Shown here: positions 25,769-34,656 of the stretch, piece by piece
How the letters are laid out: every line of letters starts with the position of its first letter
How positions within the stretch are numbered: the stretch's first letter is position 1
NCBI GenBank assembly: GCA_963711465.1
Contig: CAVQEG010000001.1
Span: 372,001 to 436,000, forward strand
Direction: 5' to 3'
DNA: 64,000 bases
Origin: CAVQEG01 sp963711465
GTDB taxonomy: Bacteria; Bacteroidota; Ignavibacteria; OLB7
Program-made: the position numbers and the translations under genes
The notes under the pieces: model-generated
Told to the model about the DNA's origin: nothing
What the model saw: only the letters and a program-made list of their open reading frames with translations
The model's database searches: none

Positions 25769-26432
25769 CGCGTTTGACCTGGCGCCTGTGAATACGCAAC
25801 TACTTACCCTTCCATTTCGCTTCATCGCAATAGCGGGAAGTTCTCGCTCGATCGATCGATCGATTGAGATGGCTCGTTCATCGTCTCGTCCGATCGGTCT
25901 CATGTTGAGGGATAGATTCCACGATCGCGAAAGAACGGCCCGCCTTGTAGAGTACTTCCATTTGCGGAATCCGGTGGGACCGATTGTAGCCATCTCCAAC
26001 GGCTACGGTGATCTCGGGCTGGAATCGGTCCATTTCCCATCGAAGCATCTGCAATCGCTACATGCACCCACGAATCGTCAATTCCGTGGATGGCGGGGAT
26101 ATTCGACTCATAATATGTCGCAGGTATGTCGCGCGAACGAGTTGCGAGCCGACTATGTCGCCTTCGGACCTGTCTTTCCCCCGAAATCCAAGGTGGGAGG
26201 CAAGCCCTCGGGATTGGCGGGATTGCATGATGCATGCAAATCCAGTCAGTGCCCGGTATTCGCCATTGGCGGTGTCGATGCTACGAATTTCCGCGACTGT
26301 ATTGAAGCAGGGGCCTACGGCATCGCGTCCATTTGGTTGACCGATCCTGAGAACGCGGAGTCCGCCAGTCTCGTAATCCGAGGGTTAGATCAAGATGCGC
26401 ATTGTCCTATCGATCGCCGGGTCGGACTGTAG
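25743..26432 (+). CDS. ThiE/TenI-family protein lacking ThiE metal-binding residues
   Basis: 229 residues (211 or so if the in-frame GTG at 25788 is used). The ThiE/TenI fold is recognisable from GYSTHNMSQ, ADYVAFGPVFPPKS and FAIGGVDATNFRDCIEAGAYGIASI. Compared with canonical ThiE encoded at 34657, the paired Asp of IIDDRVD is replaced by VAISNGY and the LGENDM segment by FPSKHL, so the Mg-pyrophosphate site is missing; the QYRDK motif has become MLRDR. TenI proteins keep the fold and act as thiazole tautomerase after ThiG. Its position after thiG and before thiD supports that role (inference). A (TCGA)4 repeat lies inside the gene. Confidence 0.7.
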   Translation: MSYGRRLHSAFDLAPVNTQLLTLPFRFIAIAGSSRSIDRSIEMARSSSRPIGLMLRDRFHDRERTARLVEYFHLRNPVGPIVAISNGYGDLGLESVHFPSKHLQSLHAPTNRQFRGWRGYSTHNMSQVCRANELRADYVAFGPVFPPKSKVGGKPSGLAGLHDACKSSQCPVFAIGGVDATNFRDCIEAGAYGIASIWLTDPENAESASLVIRGLDQDAHCPIDRRVGL

Positions 26433-27276
26433 CGGTGGCGCTGGTATTCAGGCGGATCTGAAGACTTTCGAGGCGCACGGCGTCTACGGGGCGACCGTCA
26501 TCACCGCTGTTACAGCCCAGAATGCGACGGCGGTGTCGGACATTCGTGTCGTGGAACCCGAGCACGTGGAGGCGCAGCTGAGGGCCGTGGCGGAAGGTTT
26601 CCCCGTTGATGCCATAAAGGTCGGGATGCTCGCTTCGGCGGAAACGGCCAAACTGATCGGTGAGTTCGCGGCGAAGCGTTGGGCAGGCGTCCCGATAGTG
26701 GTGGACCCGGTAATGACGGCAACGACCGGGACGTCGCTGGTTGGAGCGGGCGTGGTTGATTCTCTAACCAAATATCTGCTTCCGCGAGCGACAGTGATTA
26801 CGCCCAATCCTTCGGAGGCCGAGCGGTTGGCGGGGCGGCCAATCCAAAGTCTGGCTGAGATGGTAGGGGCTTGCGAGCAGTTATGCACGTTGGGAAGTCG
26901 TTACGCGCTCATTACTGGTGGCGATCTTACCAGCGACATGTGGCGGTCCGGTTCACCCGAGTGTTGTGACTTGCTCGGCGACGGGCGTCGCTGGCTGCTG
27001 TACCGAAGTCCGCGGATCGGAACCGGCCACAAACATGGAACGGGTTGCACCATGTCTTCAGCGATTGCCGCCAACCTCGCGCAGGGATTGTCCGTTGAGT
27101 ACGCCGTCCTTCATGCTAAGAACTACATTGTAGCGACGATCCGCCGCGCGCCTGACATTTGCTCAGAGAATGGGCCGCTACGGCACTCGCCTGGTTGCTC
27201 CGCAACCGCGCCATCGCCATTGGCGGCTTCTTCGATACTCGACGCCATCGATGTTGCCCGCCGTCCCGGTTCTTGA
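26395..27276 (+). CDS. thiD: Hydroxymethylpyrimidine/phosphomethylpyrimidine kinase ThiD
   Basis: 293-residue ribokinase-fold enzyme that phosphorylates HMP and HMP-P to HMP-PP, the pyrimidine half used by ThiE. Signatures: VLSIAGSDCSGGAGIQADLKTFEAHG at the N-terminus, VVDPVMTATTG, VITPNPSEAERL and GTGHKHGTGCTMSSAIAANLAQG (anion hole and catalytic region). The last 40 residues are poorly conserved. The start overlaps the ThiE/TenI-like gene by 38 bases in another frame, indicating coupling. It is the last gene of the first thiamine block. Confidence 0.94.
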   Translation: MRIVLSIAGSDCSGGAGIQADLKTFEAHGVYGATVITAVTAQNATAVSDIRVVEPEHVEAQLRAVAEGFPVDAIKVGMLASAETAKLIGEFAAKRWAGVPIVVDPVMTATTGTSLVGAGVVDSLTKYLLPRATVITPNPSEAERLAGRPIQSLAEMVGACEQLCTLGSRYALITGGDLTSDMWRSGSPECCDLLGDGRRWLLYRSPRIGTGHKHGTGCTMSSAIAANLAQGLSVEYAVLHAKNYIVATIRRAPDICSENGPLRHSPGCSATAPSPLAASSILDAIDVARRPGS

Positions 27277-27279
27277 TAA

Positions 27280-27311
27280 TTGATGGACAGTGCTGTACCT
27301 TCCTATCTTTA
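27280..27311 (+). promoter_or_regulatory. Promoter of the LamG/FN3 lipoprotein gene
   Basis: TTG (27280-27282), 21 bases, TATCTTTA (27304-27311): one base off the Bacteroidota TAnnTTTG -7 element, with the proper -33 spacing. It begins right after the thiD stop, so the lipoprotein is likely transcribed separately with a leader of about 100 bases. Confidence 0.5.
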
Positions 27312-27317
27312 CACACC

Positions 27318-27374
27318 ATGGCGTGCCTCATTCCGAATCGTCCACGCGGTCGGAGTTTCGGGTCATCAAATTAG
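27318..27374 (+). CDS. Possible 18-codon leader ORF
   Basis: An ATG just after the predicted transcription start opens an 18-codon frame (MACLIPNRPRGRSFGSSN) ending 45 bases before the lipoprotein start. No ribosome-binding site is evident and nothing shows that it is translated; it is listed because of its position in the leader. Confidence 0.15.
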   Translation: MACLIPNRPRGRSFGSSN

Positions 27375-27419
27375 TGCCGGTTAACACTCCACACTTCCGG
27401 GCCGGTGCCCCCAGTACCT

Positions 27420-29291
27420 ATGAAAGTCATCACATTTCTACTGTATTTCGTACTTGTCGCTTGTCTTGCTGCCTGCGGAAGTGACTCGGGAGTCGTGACA
27501 CCGCCGAGTACAGGATCCATTCGGGGCATTGTTTTGAATGCAGCCACGGGTCAACCGGTGGTCTCGGCAACAGTTGCGACGATCCCATCGTCATCGGTTG
27601 CCACAACGGACGTGTCAGGGAAGTTTCTGCTCCAGGGGCTCGAGCCTGGTCAGTTCGTAGTCGTGGCGACTAGTCCCAGCGTCGGAACCGGTATTGATAC
27701 GGTTTTGGTTGCGGCAGGGGACACGGCAGCTGCAACCATCATTCTCGGTGCCGATGGGTCAACGCACTCGGACACGCTCGTCGCGCCGTTTGCTCCCACC
27801 CCGACCGATGGTTCACAGAATCAGCAGGTGTTCCAGGTACTCGGATGGCGCGCCGCTGGGCCTGGCGTGCTGAAATTCGACATCTACTTTGGGACTGATC
27901 CTCAGCCTCAGCTTGCTCGCAGCAATCACGACACCAATCGCTTCGTGGTCGGCAGTCTGCAGCCCGGCACCCAGTATTTTTGGCGAGTCGTTGCTCATGA
28001 CACTACGGGAGCGGTGAAATCCAGCCCCGTTTGGACATTTTCGACGACGACGCTTGTAAACAATAACCCACCACTCAAGCCAAACACGCCGGCACCTGCG
28101 AATGGAGCGGTGTCGCAGCCCTATTCGCTGACGCTCCGGTGGTCCAGTTCGGATCCCGACAACGACCCAATTACCTATGATGTGCTCTTCGGGACTGACC
28201 CGACGCCTTCGACGGCGGTCTCTCAGAACTCGCCGACGGCACGGTTTGATGTGTCGGGCCTTGCACAACAGACTACATATTTTTGGCAGGTAATTGCTCG
28301 GGATAATCACAATGGCGTCACGGCGGGACCGGTCTGGTCCTTTACGACGAAGACCAACCTGCCTCCCAATGCACCAAATGGCCCAAGCCCTTCGAATGGT
28401 TCGGTGCGGCAAGCGCTCAACCTGCAGCTTCGTTGGAATGCCACCGATGACGATGGCGATCCACTGCAGTTTGACGTCTACTTTGGGACGGACAACCCAC
28501 CGACCACGCGCCTTGCGTCATCCATAACTGCGAAATCTATTTCCGTTAATGGACTGCAGGAGGGCGTCACGTGCTATTGGCAGGTAGTCGCACGCGATCC
28601 CTCGGGCGGAGAGACTACCGGACCCGTTTGGAGCTTCTCGACCACTGAACCCTATACGCGTGCGCTGATCGCCCACTTACCATTGGACGGAGATGCGTCT
28701 GATGTTTCGGGGCACGGCCACGATGGAACTGTCATTGGTGCCGTCCCGATTCCCGATCGGCATGGTCGTCCATCCGGTGCCCTGCATTTTAATGGGTTCA
28801 ATGATTATGTCCGCGTCCCACATGATCCCGAGTTGAATTTTGAATCGCAGTTGTCCGATTTCACAATCTCTGCTTGGGTAGAGCTGGATGGATCTCAGGA
28901 TACCTACGATGGCATTGTCGCCAAGGGCCCTGTTGAGACCGACTATCCCGGCTACATGCTGGTTATTTTAAAGGGTGACCGCATGGGCGTCGCTGTTGGC
29001 GAGCCGGGGTTCATCGTTGGTAATGGGTCCACTGGACTCAACGACGGCCACTGGCACCTCTTGACGTTGGTTGTCAAGGCTCAAGATCACGTAGCCCAGT
29101 TATACGTTGACGGGCGACTGGACGGTCAGGCGGCCGATCCTTCTGTCGATTTGACGTTCGAAAATTCGGAGCCACTATATATCGGAGTCGAGCGCAATAG
29201 GAAGGATTTCTTCACGGGCTCCATCGACGATGTCCGCATCTACAATTATGCATTGGCACCTTCCGATATCGTGAGCCTGTTTCTTGAGTAG
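27420..29291 (+). CDS. Multidomain surface lipoprotein (carboxypeptidase-regulatory-like, FN3-like repeats, LamG)
   Basis: 623 residues. The signal ends in lipobox LVACLAAC-GSDSG. Residues about 32-105 form a carboxypeptidase-regulatory-like beta-sandwich (GSIRGIVLNAATGQPVVSATV). Three FN3-like repeats follow, each with Y/F-x-W-x-V-V/I-A and WxFxT motifs (TQYFWRVVAHD, TTYFWQVIARD, VTCYWQVVARD). The C-terminal 200 residues are a LamG/concanavalin-like jellyroll (LIAHLPLDGDASDVSGHGHDGTVIG, FTGSIDDVRIYNYALAPSDI). It is probably a polysaccharide- or matrix-binding surface protein; no catalytic motif is seen. The T-rich codon use differs from the flanking genes. Confidence 0.82.
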   Translation: MKVITFLLYFVLVACLAACGSDSGVVTPPSTGSIRGIVLNAATGQPVVSATVATIPSSSVATTDVSGKFLLQGLEPGQFVVVATSPSVGTGIDTVLVAAGDTAAATIILGADGSTHSDTLVAPFAPTPTDGSQNQQVFQVLGWRAAGPGVLKFDIYFGTDPQPQLARSNHDTNRFVVGSLQPGTQYFWRVVAHDTTGAVKSSPVWTFSTTTLVNNNPPLKPNTPAPANGAVSQPYSLTLRWSSSDPDNDPITYDVLFGTDPTPSTAVSQNSPTARFDVSGLAQQTTYFWQVIARDNHNGVTAGPVWSFTTKTNLPPNAPNGPSPSNGSVRQALNLQLRWNATDDDGDPLQFDVYFGTDNPPTTRLASSITAKSISVNGLQEGVTCYWQVVARDPSGGETTGPVWSFSTTEPYTRALIAHLPLDGDASDVSGHGHDGTVIGAVPIPDRHGRPSGALHFNGFNDYVRVPHDPELNFESQLSDFTISAWVELDGSQDTYDGIVAKGPVETDYPGYMLVILKGDRMGVAVGEPGFIVGNGSTGLNDGHWHLLTLVVKAQDHVAQLYVDGRLDGQAADPSVDLTFENSEPLYIGVERNRKDFFTGSIDDVRIYNYALAPSDIVSLFLE

Positions 29292-29525
29292 CGGTGGTTT
29301 CCATCAGTCATCTGAAGCGTAGCGTTTGTCTCCGGGGAGACGGATTGCCCGGCAGAATTGGTCTGAGGGTTCTGCCAGGGCAGTGAATGGCCGTCCTTGG
29401 TATCGAAGGTTGATTCCCATCGTTCGCTCCATCGCGATAGTTGCGCAGTGACCACCTCGAGTGCGGCTATCGACGACGTTGTCCTCGACTTCATGGACGG
29501 CCGTCCGTCATTGTTCCTCCATCGT

Positions 29526-32369
29526 ATGTCATCCATAACGCCTCGCCTCCTCGCCATCACGGTGATCGCCGTGGTCACTGTGGTGGCCGCCGCCTCCGCT
29601 CAACCGGCGGTCTCGGATTCCATCCCGCTCGATCCCCATGTCCTCCATGGTCAACTGGACAATGGGCTCACCTACTATATCCTCGAAAATCGCCATCCGG
29701 AACATCGCGCCGAGCTTCGACTCGTCGTCAACGCCGGCTCCGTGCTCGAGGACGAGGATCAGCGCGGGTTGGCCCACCTGGTCGAACACATGGCCTTCAA
29801 CGGCACTACGCATTTCAAGAAGGGAGAACTCGTCAGCTTCCTCGAATCCGTGGGGATCCGCTTCGGCGCCGACCTCAATGCCTTCACCGGTTTCGATGAA
29901 ACCGTCTACATGCTGCAGGTGCCCACCGATACCGCACGAATCCTTTCCACCGGTATCCAGGTGCTCGAGGACTGGGCCCACGGTCTGCTCTTCGACGATG
30001 AGGAAATCGATAAGGAACGCGGTGTCGTCCGTGAAGAGTGGCGGCTGGGGCGAGGCGCCGATGAACGGATCAGCGACAAACAGTTCCCAGTGCTGCTCAA
30101 GGGATCACGCTATGCGGAACGGCTCCCGATCGGTCAGCTCGATGTGATCGAACATGCCCCGCACGACGTGCTGCGACGATTCTACCGCGACTGGTATCGA
30201 CCCGATCTCATGGCCGTCGTGATCGTCGGTGATTTCGATGCGAAGAACGTCGAACGCATGGTCCGGGATCACTTCTCGAACATTCCCATGCCCGCGTCGC
30301 CACGGCCCCGTCGACTCTTCGATGTACAGACACCGGATTCGCCTCGCGTGGCTGTCGTCACCGATCCGGAGCAGACACGGTGGGATCTCGAGGTCGACTA
30401 TATGATTCCGAAGGAGCCGCATGGCACCGTCGGAGACTTTCGTAAGTCGCTCGTCGAGCAGCTCTACTCCCGGATGTTCAATTCGCGACTCGGTGAGCTT
30501 CGACAGCGACCCGATGCGCCGTTTCTCTACGCGTCCGGTTCGCGCTCGGGCCTGGCACGTACCGTCGACTTCTACACGCTTCGAGCCGCGGCAAAGGAAG
30601 GCCATGCCACCGACGCACTTCGTTCGGTGTTCACCGAGGCCGAACGCGTTCGACGATTCGGATTTACCAATTCTGAATTCGAACGGGCGAAGACCGAACT
30701 GCTGCGCTCGATCGAGCAGTCCTACGACGAACGCGACAAGAGCGGATCGGGCGGCCTTACCTGGCAGTTCGTCGGAAACTATCTCGACGGTTCGCCAGCT
30801 CCGGGAATCGATCGTACGTACCAGCTGTACAAGCAGCTCGTTCCAACGATCACCGTCGGTGAGGTCAATGCGCTCTCGGGTGCATACATGTCGTCCAGCC
30901 AGCCGGTCGTCCTGCTCGGTGCTCCCGAAAAGAAGGATGTTCCCGCGCCTCGCGGAGCCGATCTTCTCGCTGTGATCGACAGCGTGCGCTCGATGGATCT
31001 CAAGCCGTGGGTGGATGCCGTTTCGGACAAGCCCCTCATCGCAGCGCCGCTGGAGCAGCGCCCGATCGTCGGGACCGACAGCGTCGCCGGACTCGGCATT
31101 ACGAAGTGGACACTTGCCAACGGCGTCACCGTCTACGTGAAGCCGACAGACTTCAAGAACGATCAGGTGCTCGTGACGGCGTTCTCGCCGGGAGGCACGT
31201 CGCTGGTCGCCGACAGTGACTTCGTCAATGCATCATTCGCCGCATCGATCGTTGGCGATTGCGGGCTTGGGAGCTTCGACGAGGTGCAATTGCAGAAGAA
31301 GCTTGCCGGCAAGGTCGCGTACGTTTCCCCGTACATCGCAGAGCGGGAGGAGGGGCTCTCCGGCAGCGCATCGCCGAAGGACCTCTCGACACTGATGCAG
31401 TTGATCTACCTCACGTTCACCTCGCCGCGGATAGACAGCGATGCGTTCGCGTCGTTCGTCGCCCGTGGCCGCGAGGCATACAGGAATCGAAGTGCGAGTC
31501 CCGAGAGTGCATTCAGCGATACGCTGCAGGTGACGTTCGCCGGACACAACATTCGCCGAATGCCGCGGACGGAGGAGACGTACGACAAGCTCCGGCTCAA
31601 TCGGGCGTTCAACATCTACCGGGATCGATTCTCCGATGCCGGGGACTTCACATTTGTGTTCGTTGGGTCCGTCACGCCGGAACAGCTCAGGCCACTGGTC
31701 GAAACGTATCTGGCCAACCTGCCGTCGAGCGGTCGAACAGAGTCACCAAGGGACATCATCGTGCCCGATCCCCAGGGCATCATCGAAAAGACCGTTCGTC
31801 GCGGTATCGAACCGAAGAGTGAAGTAGCTATCGTCTTCAGCGACACCCTCACATCAGCGGATCGAATGACGCGCTCGACGATCTCGGCGATGTGCGCGGC
31901 GCTGGACATCCGACTGCGCAACCTGCTGCGCGAGGACAAGAGCGGCACGTATTACGTCCGGGTCCAGCCCTCGACCGACAAGTATCCGCGCCCGGAGTAC
32001 AGCGTCAGGATCTCGTTCGGATGTGCTCCCGATCGTGTCGATGAGCTCAGTGATGCGGTGTTCCAGCAGATCGAGCAGGTGAAGGCCGAGGGATTCACGT
32101 CCGAAACCGTCGAGAAGGTGCGGAAGATTCGCCAGCGTTCTCTGGAGACCGCCCGTCAGGAGAACTGGTTCTGGCTGAGTCGGATCGAGGATGCCCTGAC
32201 GTATCACGAGCCCGTGGAGCAGATCCTCGACGATGGACCCTACATCGAGGCAATCACGCCTGACGCACTGCGAACGGCGGTTCTTCGTTACCTCGATCCG
32301 AACGACCACGTTCGCGTCGTACTCGTTCCGCAGGAATCCACGGTTGCAGGCAAGGCCGAAGCGCAGTAG
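29526..32369 (+). CDS. M16-family zinc metallopeptidase
   Basis: 947 residues from the ATG at 29526, which supplies a signal peptide (LLAITVIAVVTVVAAASAQ), so it should act in the periplasm or outside. The inverted zinc motif is His84-Leu-Val-Glu87-His88 in GLAHLVEHMAFNGTTHF, with the distal Glu expected in the helix around DEEIDKERGVVREEW. The second, inactive homologous half starts near TKWTLANGVTVYVKPTDF. This is the full-length two-half pitrilysin/PqqL-like form common in Bacteroidota, which degrades peptides. It stands alone, 66 bases before a metallophosphoesterase gene. Confidence 0.92.
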   Translation: MSSITPRLLAITVIAVVTVVAAASAQPAVSDSIPLDPHVLHGQLDNGLTYYILENRHPEHRAELRLVVNAGSVLEDEDQRGLAHLVEHMAFNGTTHFKKGELVSFLESVGIRFGADLNAFTGFDETVYMLQVPTDTARILSTGIQVLEDWAHGLLFDDEEIDKERGVVREEWRLGRGADERISDKQFPVLLKGSRYAERLPIGQLDVIEHAPHDVLRRFYRDWYRPDLMAVVIVGDFDAKNVERMVRDHFSNIPMPASPRPRRLFDVQTPDSPRVAVVTDPEQTRWDLEVDYMIPKEPHGTVGDFRKSLVEQLYSRMFNSRLGELRQRPDAPFLYASGSRSGLARTVDFYTLRAAAKEGHATDALRSVFTEAERVRRFGFTNSEFERAKTELLRSIEQSYDERDKSGSGGLTWQFVGNYLDGSPAPGIDRTYQLYKQLVPTITVGEVNALSGAYMSSSQPVVLLGAPEKKDVPAPRGADLLAVIDSVRSMDLKPWVDAVSDKPLIAAPLEQRPIVGTDSVAGLGITKWTLANGVTVYVKPTDFKNDQVLVTAFSPGGTSLVADSDFVNASFAASIVGDCGLGSFDEVQLQKKLAGKVAYVSPYIAEREEGLSGSASPKDLSTLMQLIYLTFTSPRIDSDAFASFVARGREAYRNRSASPESAFSDTLQVTFAGHNIRRMPRTEETYDKLRLNRAFNIYRDRFSDAGDFTFVFVGSVTPEQLRPLVETYLANLPSSGRTESPRDIIVPDPQGIIEKTVRRGIEPKSEVAIVFSDTLTSADRMTRSTISAMCAALDIRLRNLLREDKSGTYYVRVQPSTDKYPRPEYSVRISFGCAPDRVDELSDAVFQQIEQVKAEGFTSETVEKVRKIRQRSLETARQENWFWLSRIEDALTYHEPVEQILDDGPYIEAITPDALRTAVLRYLDPNDHVRVVLVPQESTVAGKAEAQ

Positions 32370-32435
32370 TGCCGCGCGGCGACCGACGGTGTCCGGTGCA
32401 CCATCCGCATCGGCTTCCCGCACAGCTCAAGACCC

Positions 32436-33884
32436 ATGCTCGTCGTTATCAGCGACCTTCACCTCAACGATCACACCTCCGGACGCCACAGTCCGCCGCC
32501 GGACGCGTTCGAGCGCGTCTTCCTGCCACAGGTGGTCTCCCTGGCTCGGAGTCGTCGGGCGCGCGATGTGAAGCTGCTGTTGCTCGGCGACACGTTCGAG
32601 CTCATGCGCAGCGAGCACTGGCTGCGCGCCGACGAGGCCGATCGACCATGGGGCGATCATGCGCAGGCCGACGTCGATGCGGCCGACGGCAGCGAGTCGG
32701 GAAGGACGGCACAGGTGTGTCTGCGCATCCTCGGACGGCTCCCGTCCAACCGACTGCGTGCGTCCGTACCCGAAGACACCATCCTCTACCACAATTGGGA
32801 ACTCCTCGAGGGAATCCGTCAGTTCGGTGAGCGCGTGCGCAGCGAGCTCGGGCACGCGCTTGCGGTCGAGGTGCTGTTCGTTCCCGGTAACCATGATCGA
32901 CTGACCAACGTGTACGCCTCGGTTCGCGACGAGGTGGCGCGCATCCTCGGGTTGACGATTAATCACCAGACCGTCGACGGCGATCCCGACGGCACGTGGT
33001 GGTTCCGGAGCTCGTTTGTCGACCCTCAGCACGGCGCGTTCGGCCGCCACGGGCAGGAGTTCGATTACTGGAATTACGGTGGGGAGAATGACTTCACGAG
33101 ACGCGGGCACATTCAGGTGCCGGTGGGTGATGCCCTGGGAATCGAATTCGCAACGAAGCTCCCGCATCGTATCGCGTTGCGCCGCGAGGACAACCCGCTG
33201 ATCACCGACTCGCTCGTTGAATTCATCAAGGATATTGGACTCGTCCGACCGTTCACCGATGCGATCAGGTGGCTCTACTTCGCAATCAAGCGGGAAGACA
33301 GCGGTGCGGTGCGGGCGTCGCTGAACGAGGCGTTCGACGAAGTGGTCACCGAGATCCTCGACCTGAAGTTCATCCAGCAATGGCGAAGTCCCGGAACCCT
33401 GACCGATGAACTGGTTCGCGCCGCGTCATCGCGTTGGCTGCGATGGATTCCGAAGGCGCTCATCGATCGCCTCGACGCCGAGGAGATTCTGCCATTCTTT
33501 GCGGGCATTGGACACAACCCGAGAAATCCCGAGGAGGACGTTCACCTTCGTGCGGCATATCGCGAGCAGATCTGGCGCGAGGATCCGCGCATCCAGTTGA
33601 TTCTCTACGGGCACACGCATTTTCCGGTGCAGCGACCCCTCGACGCGGCTCACGACCACGAGGTGATCTACATCAATACCGGGACGTGGCGTGACAGCAT
33701 CTTCCGAACGACGCTCTACGATAGGGATGCCGACTTCCTCAAGCTCGGTCAGATTGCATTCACCACGATCTATCGAGCCGACGAGGACACCGACCGCAAG
33801 TCGGGAGAGACCGTCAGCTTTGACGCATGGAGCGGTGCCACCAAGGCGCTGCGCCGCTCCGACCTGCTGCCGCGCGTCGGGTAG
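32436..33884 (+). CDS. Calcineurin-like metallophosphoesterase
   Basis: 482 residues, no signal peptide. The metallophosphoesterase motifs are in order: Asp7-x-His9 (ISDLHLND), GDTFE with Asp52, GNHD near residue 152 (LFVPGNHDRLTN) and a C-terminal GHTHFP. These coordinate two metals for phosphoester hydrolysis. Between GNHD and GHTH lies an insertion of more than 200 residues, making the protein much longer than UDP-diacylglucosamine pyrophosphatase-like relatives. Substrate unknown. The start is 66 bases after the M16 gene, possibly the same transcript. Confidence 0.85.
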   Translation: MLVVISDLHLNDHTSGRHSPPPDAFERVFLPQVVSLARSRRARDVKLLLLGDTFELMRSEHWLRADEADRPWGDHAQADVDAADGSESGRTAQVCLRILGRLPSNRLRASVPEDTILYHNWELLEGIRQFGERVRSELGHALAVEVLFVPGNHDRLTNVYASVRDEVARILGLTINHQTVDGDPDGTWWFRSSFVDPQHGAFGRHGQEFDYWNYGGENDFTRRGHIQVPVGDALGIEFATKLPHRIALRREDNPLITDSLVEFIKDIGLVRPFTDAIRWLYFAIKREDSGAVRASLNEAFDEVVTEILDLKFIQQWRSPGTLTDELVRAASSRWLRWIPKALIDRLDAEEILPFFAGIGHNPRNPEEDVHLRAAYREQIWREDPRIQLILYGHTHFPVQRPLDAAHDHEVIYINTGTWRDSIFRTTLYDRDADFLKLGQIAFTTIYRADEDTDRKSGETVSFDAWSGATKALRRSDLLPRVG

Positions 33885-34008
33885 CCGTTCGACCGTCGCG
33901 GCGCGCACGCAAATCGATCCACCACAGCACCGAATCCATTCCGTCCATATATCGGAGGCTCGGGTCTCGCCAACGCCGTCCTATTGAGTATGTTGTGAAT
34001 CTGTAGCC

Positions 34009-34635
34009 ATGATGAAGCCCCTGGACTCCATAACCGGCCGCGTCTTTCGCGACACCTCCCATCTTCAGGATCTGATCGTTTCGGTCGAACCCGGCGACAA
34101 GCGCATCGAGTTCCAGGAGCTTCGGCGCAGCACCGAAGACGCCGGAGCTCGTACGACCTGCAGCTTCATCGTCGGACCCGACCGCTATCGGCAGATCGAC
34201 GTGCGCTTTCTTCGAGGGGCCGAGAAGTCGCGGACGCTCGTTGAGGTGGAGGAATCGGGCGCGGTGCACGTGCACCATAACCGCAACGGTCGCTCGTTCC
34301 AATGTCGTGACACGCCGCTGCTCTTCGATGGCCCTGGTGCGCTTTTCGACTACGTCAACGTGGTGATGATCCTGGGTCTGCCGCGCGGAACCGAGCGCGT
34401 GTCGCCGGTGTACATCATCGATCACCGGTCCGGCGAACTCATCCGCTCGATCAACCATTTCCGCTGGAGCGGGGACAGCGTGATCATCAACAAGGGCGTG
34501 GATGTGCTGGCGGATTCGGAAATCATCTTCCTTCCGGACACATACATTCTCTCCGAATACGTCGCCGGTGGGTTCCGCACGACCTTCGACCTTGGCGATG
34601 ATCCCGACATCGGGCACGGCCCCTTCGATTACTGA
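34009..34635 (+). CDS. Protein of unknown function, beta-rich
   Basis: 208 residues (or 207 from the second ATG). I do not recognise a family. It has no signal peptide and no transmembrane segment. Many short beta-prone stretches are present (ARTTCSFIVGPDRYRQIDVRF, SPVYIIDHRSGELI, SVIINKGVDVLADSEIIFLP). The start is preceded by TATGTTG (33989-33995), a -7-like element without a clear -33. It lies 21 bases before thiE, so the two may be co-transcribed; whether it has anything to do with thiamine is unknown. Confidence 0.7.
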   Translation: MMKPLDSITGRVFRDTSHLQDLIVSVEPGDKRIEFQELRRSTEDAGARTTCSFIVGPDRYRQIDVRFLRGAEKSRTLVEVEESGAVHVHHNRNGRSFQCRDTPLLFDGPGALFDYVNVVMILGLPRGTERVSPVYIIDHRSGELIRSINHFRWSGDSVIINKGVDVLADSEIIFLPDTYILSEYVAGGFRTTFDLGDDPDIGHGPFDY

Positions 34636-34656
34636 ACCACCCTGTATCTCTCGTTC

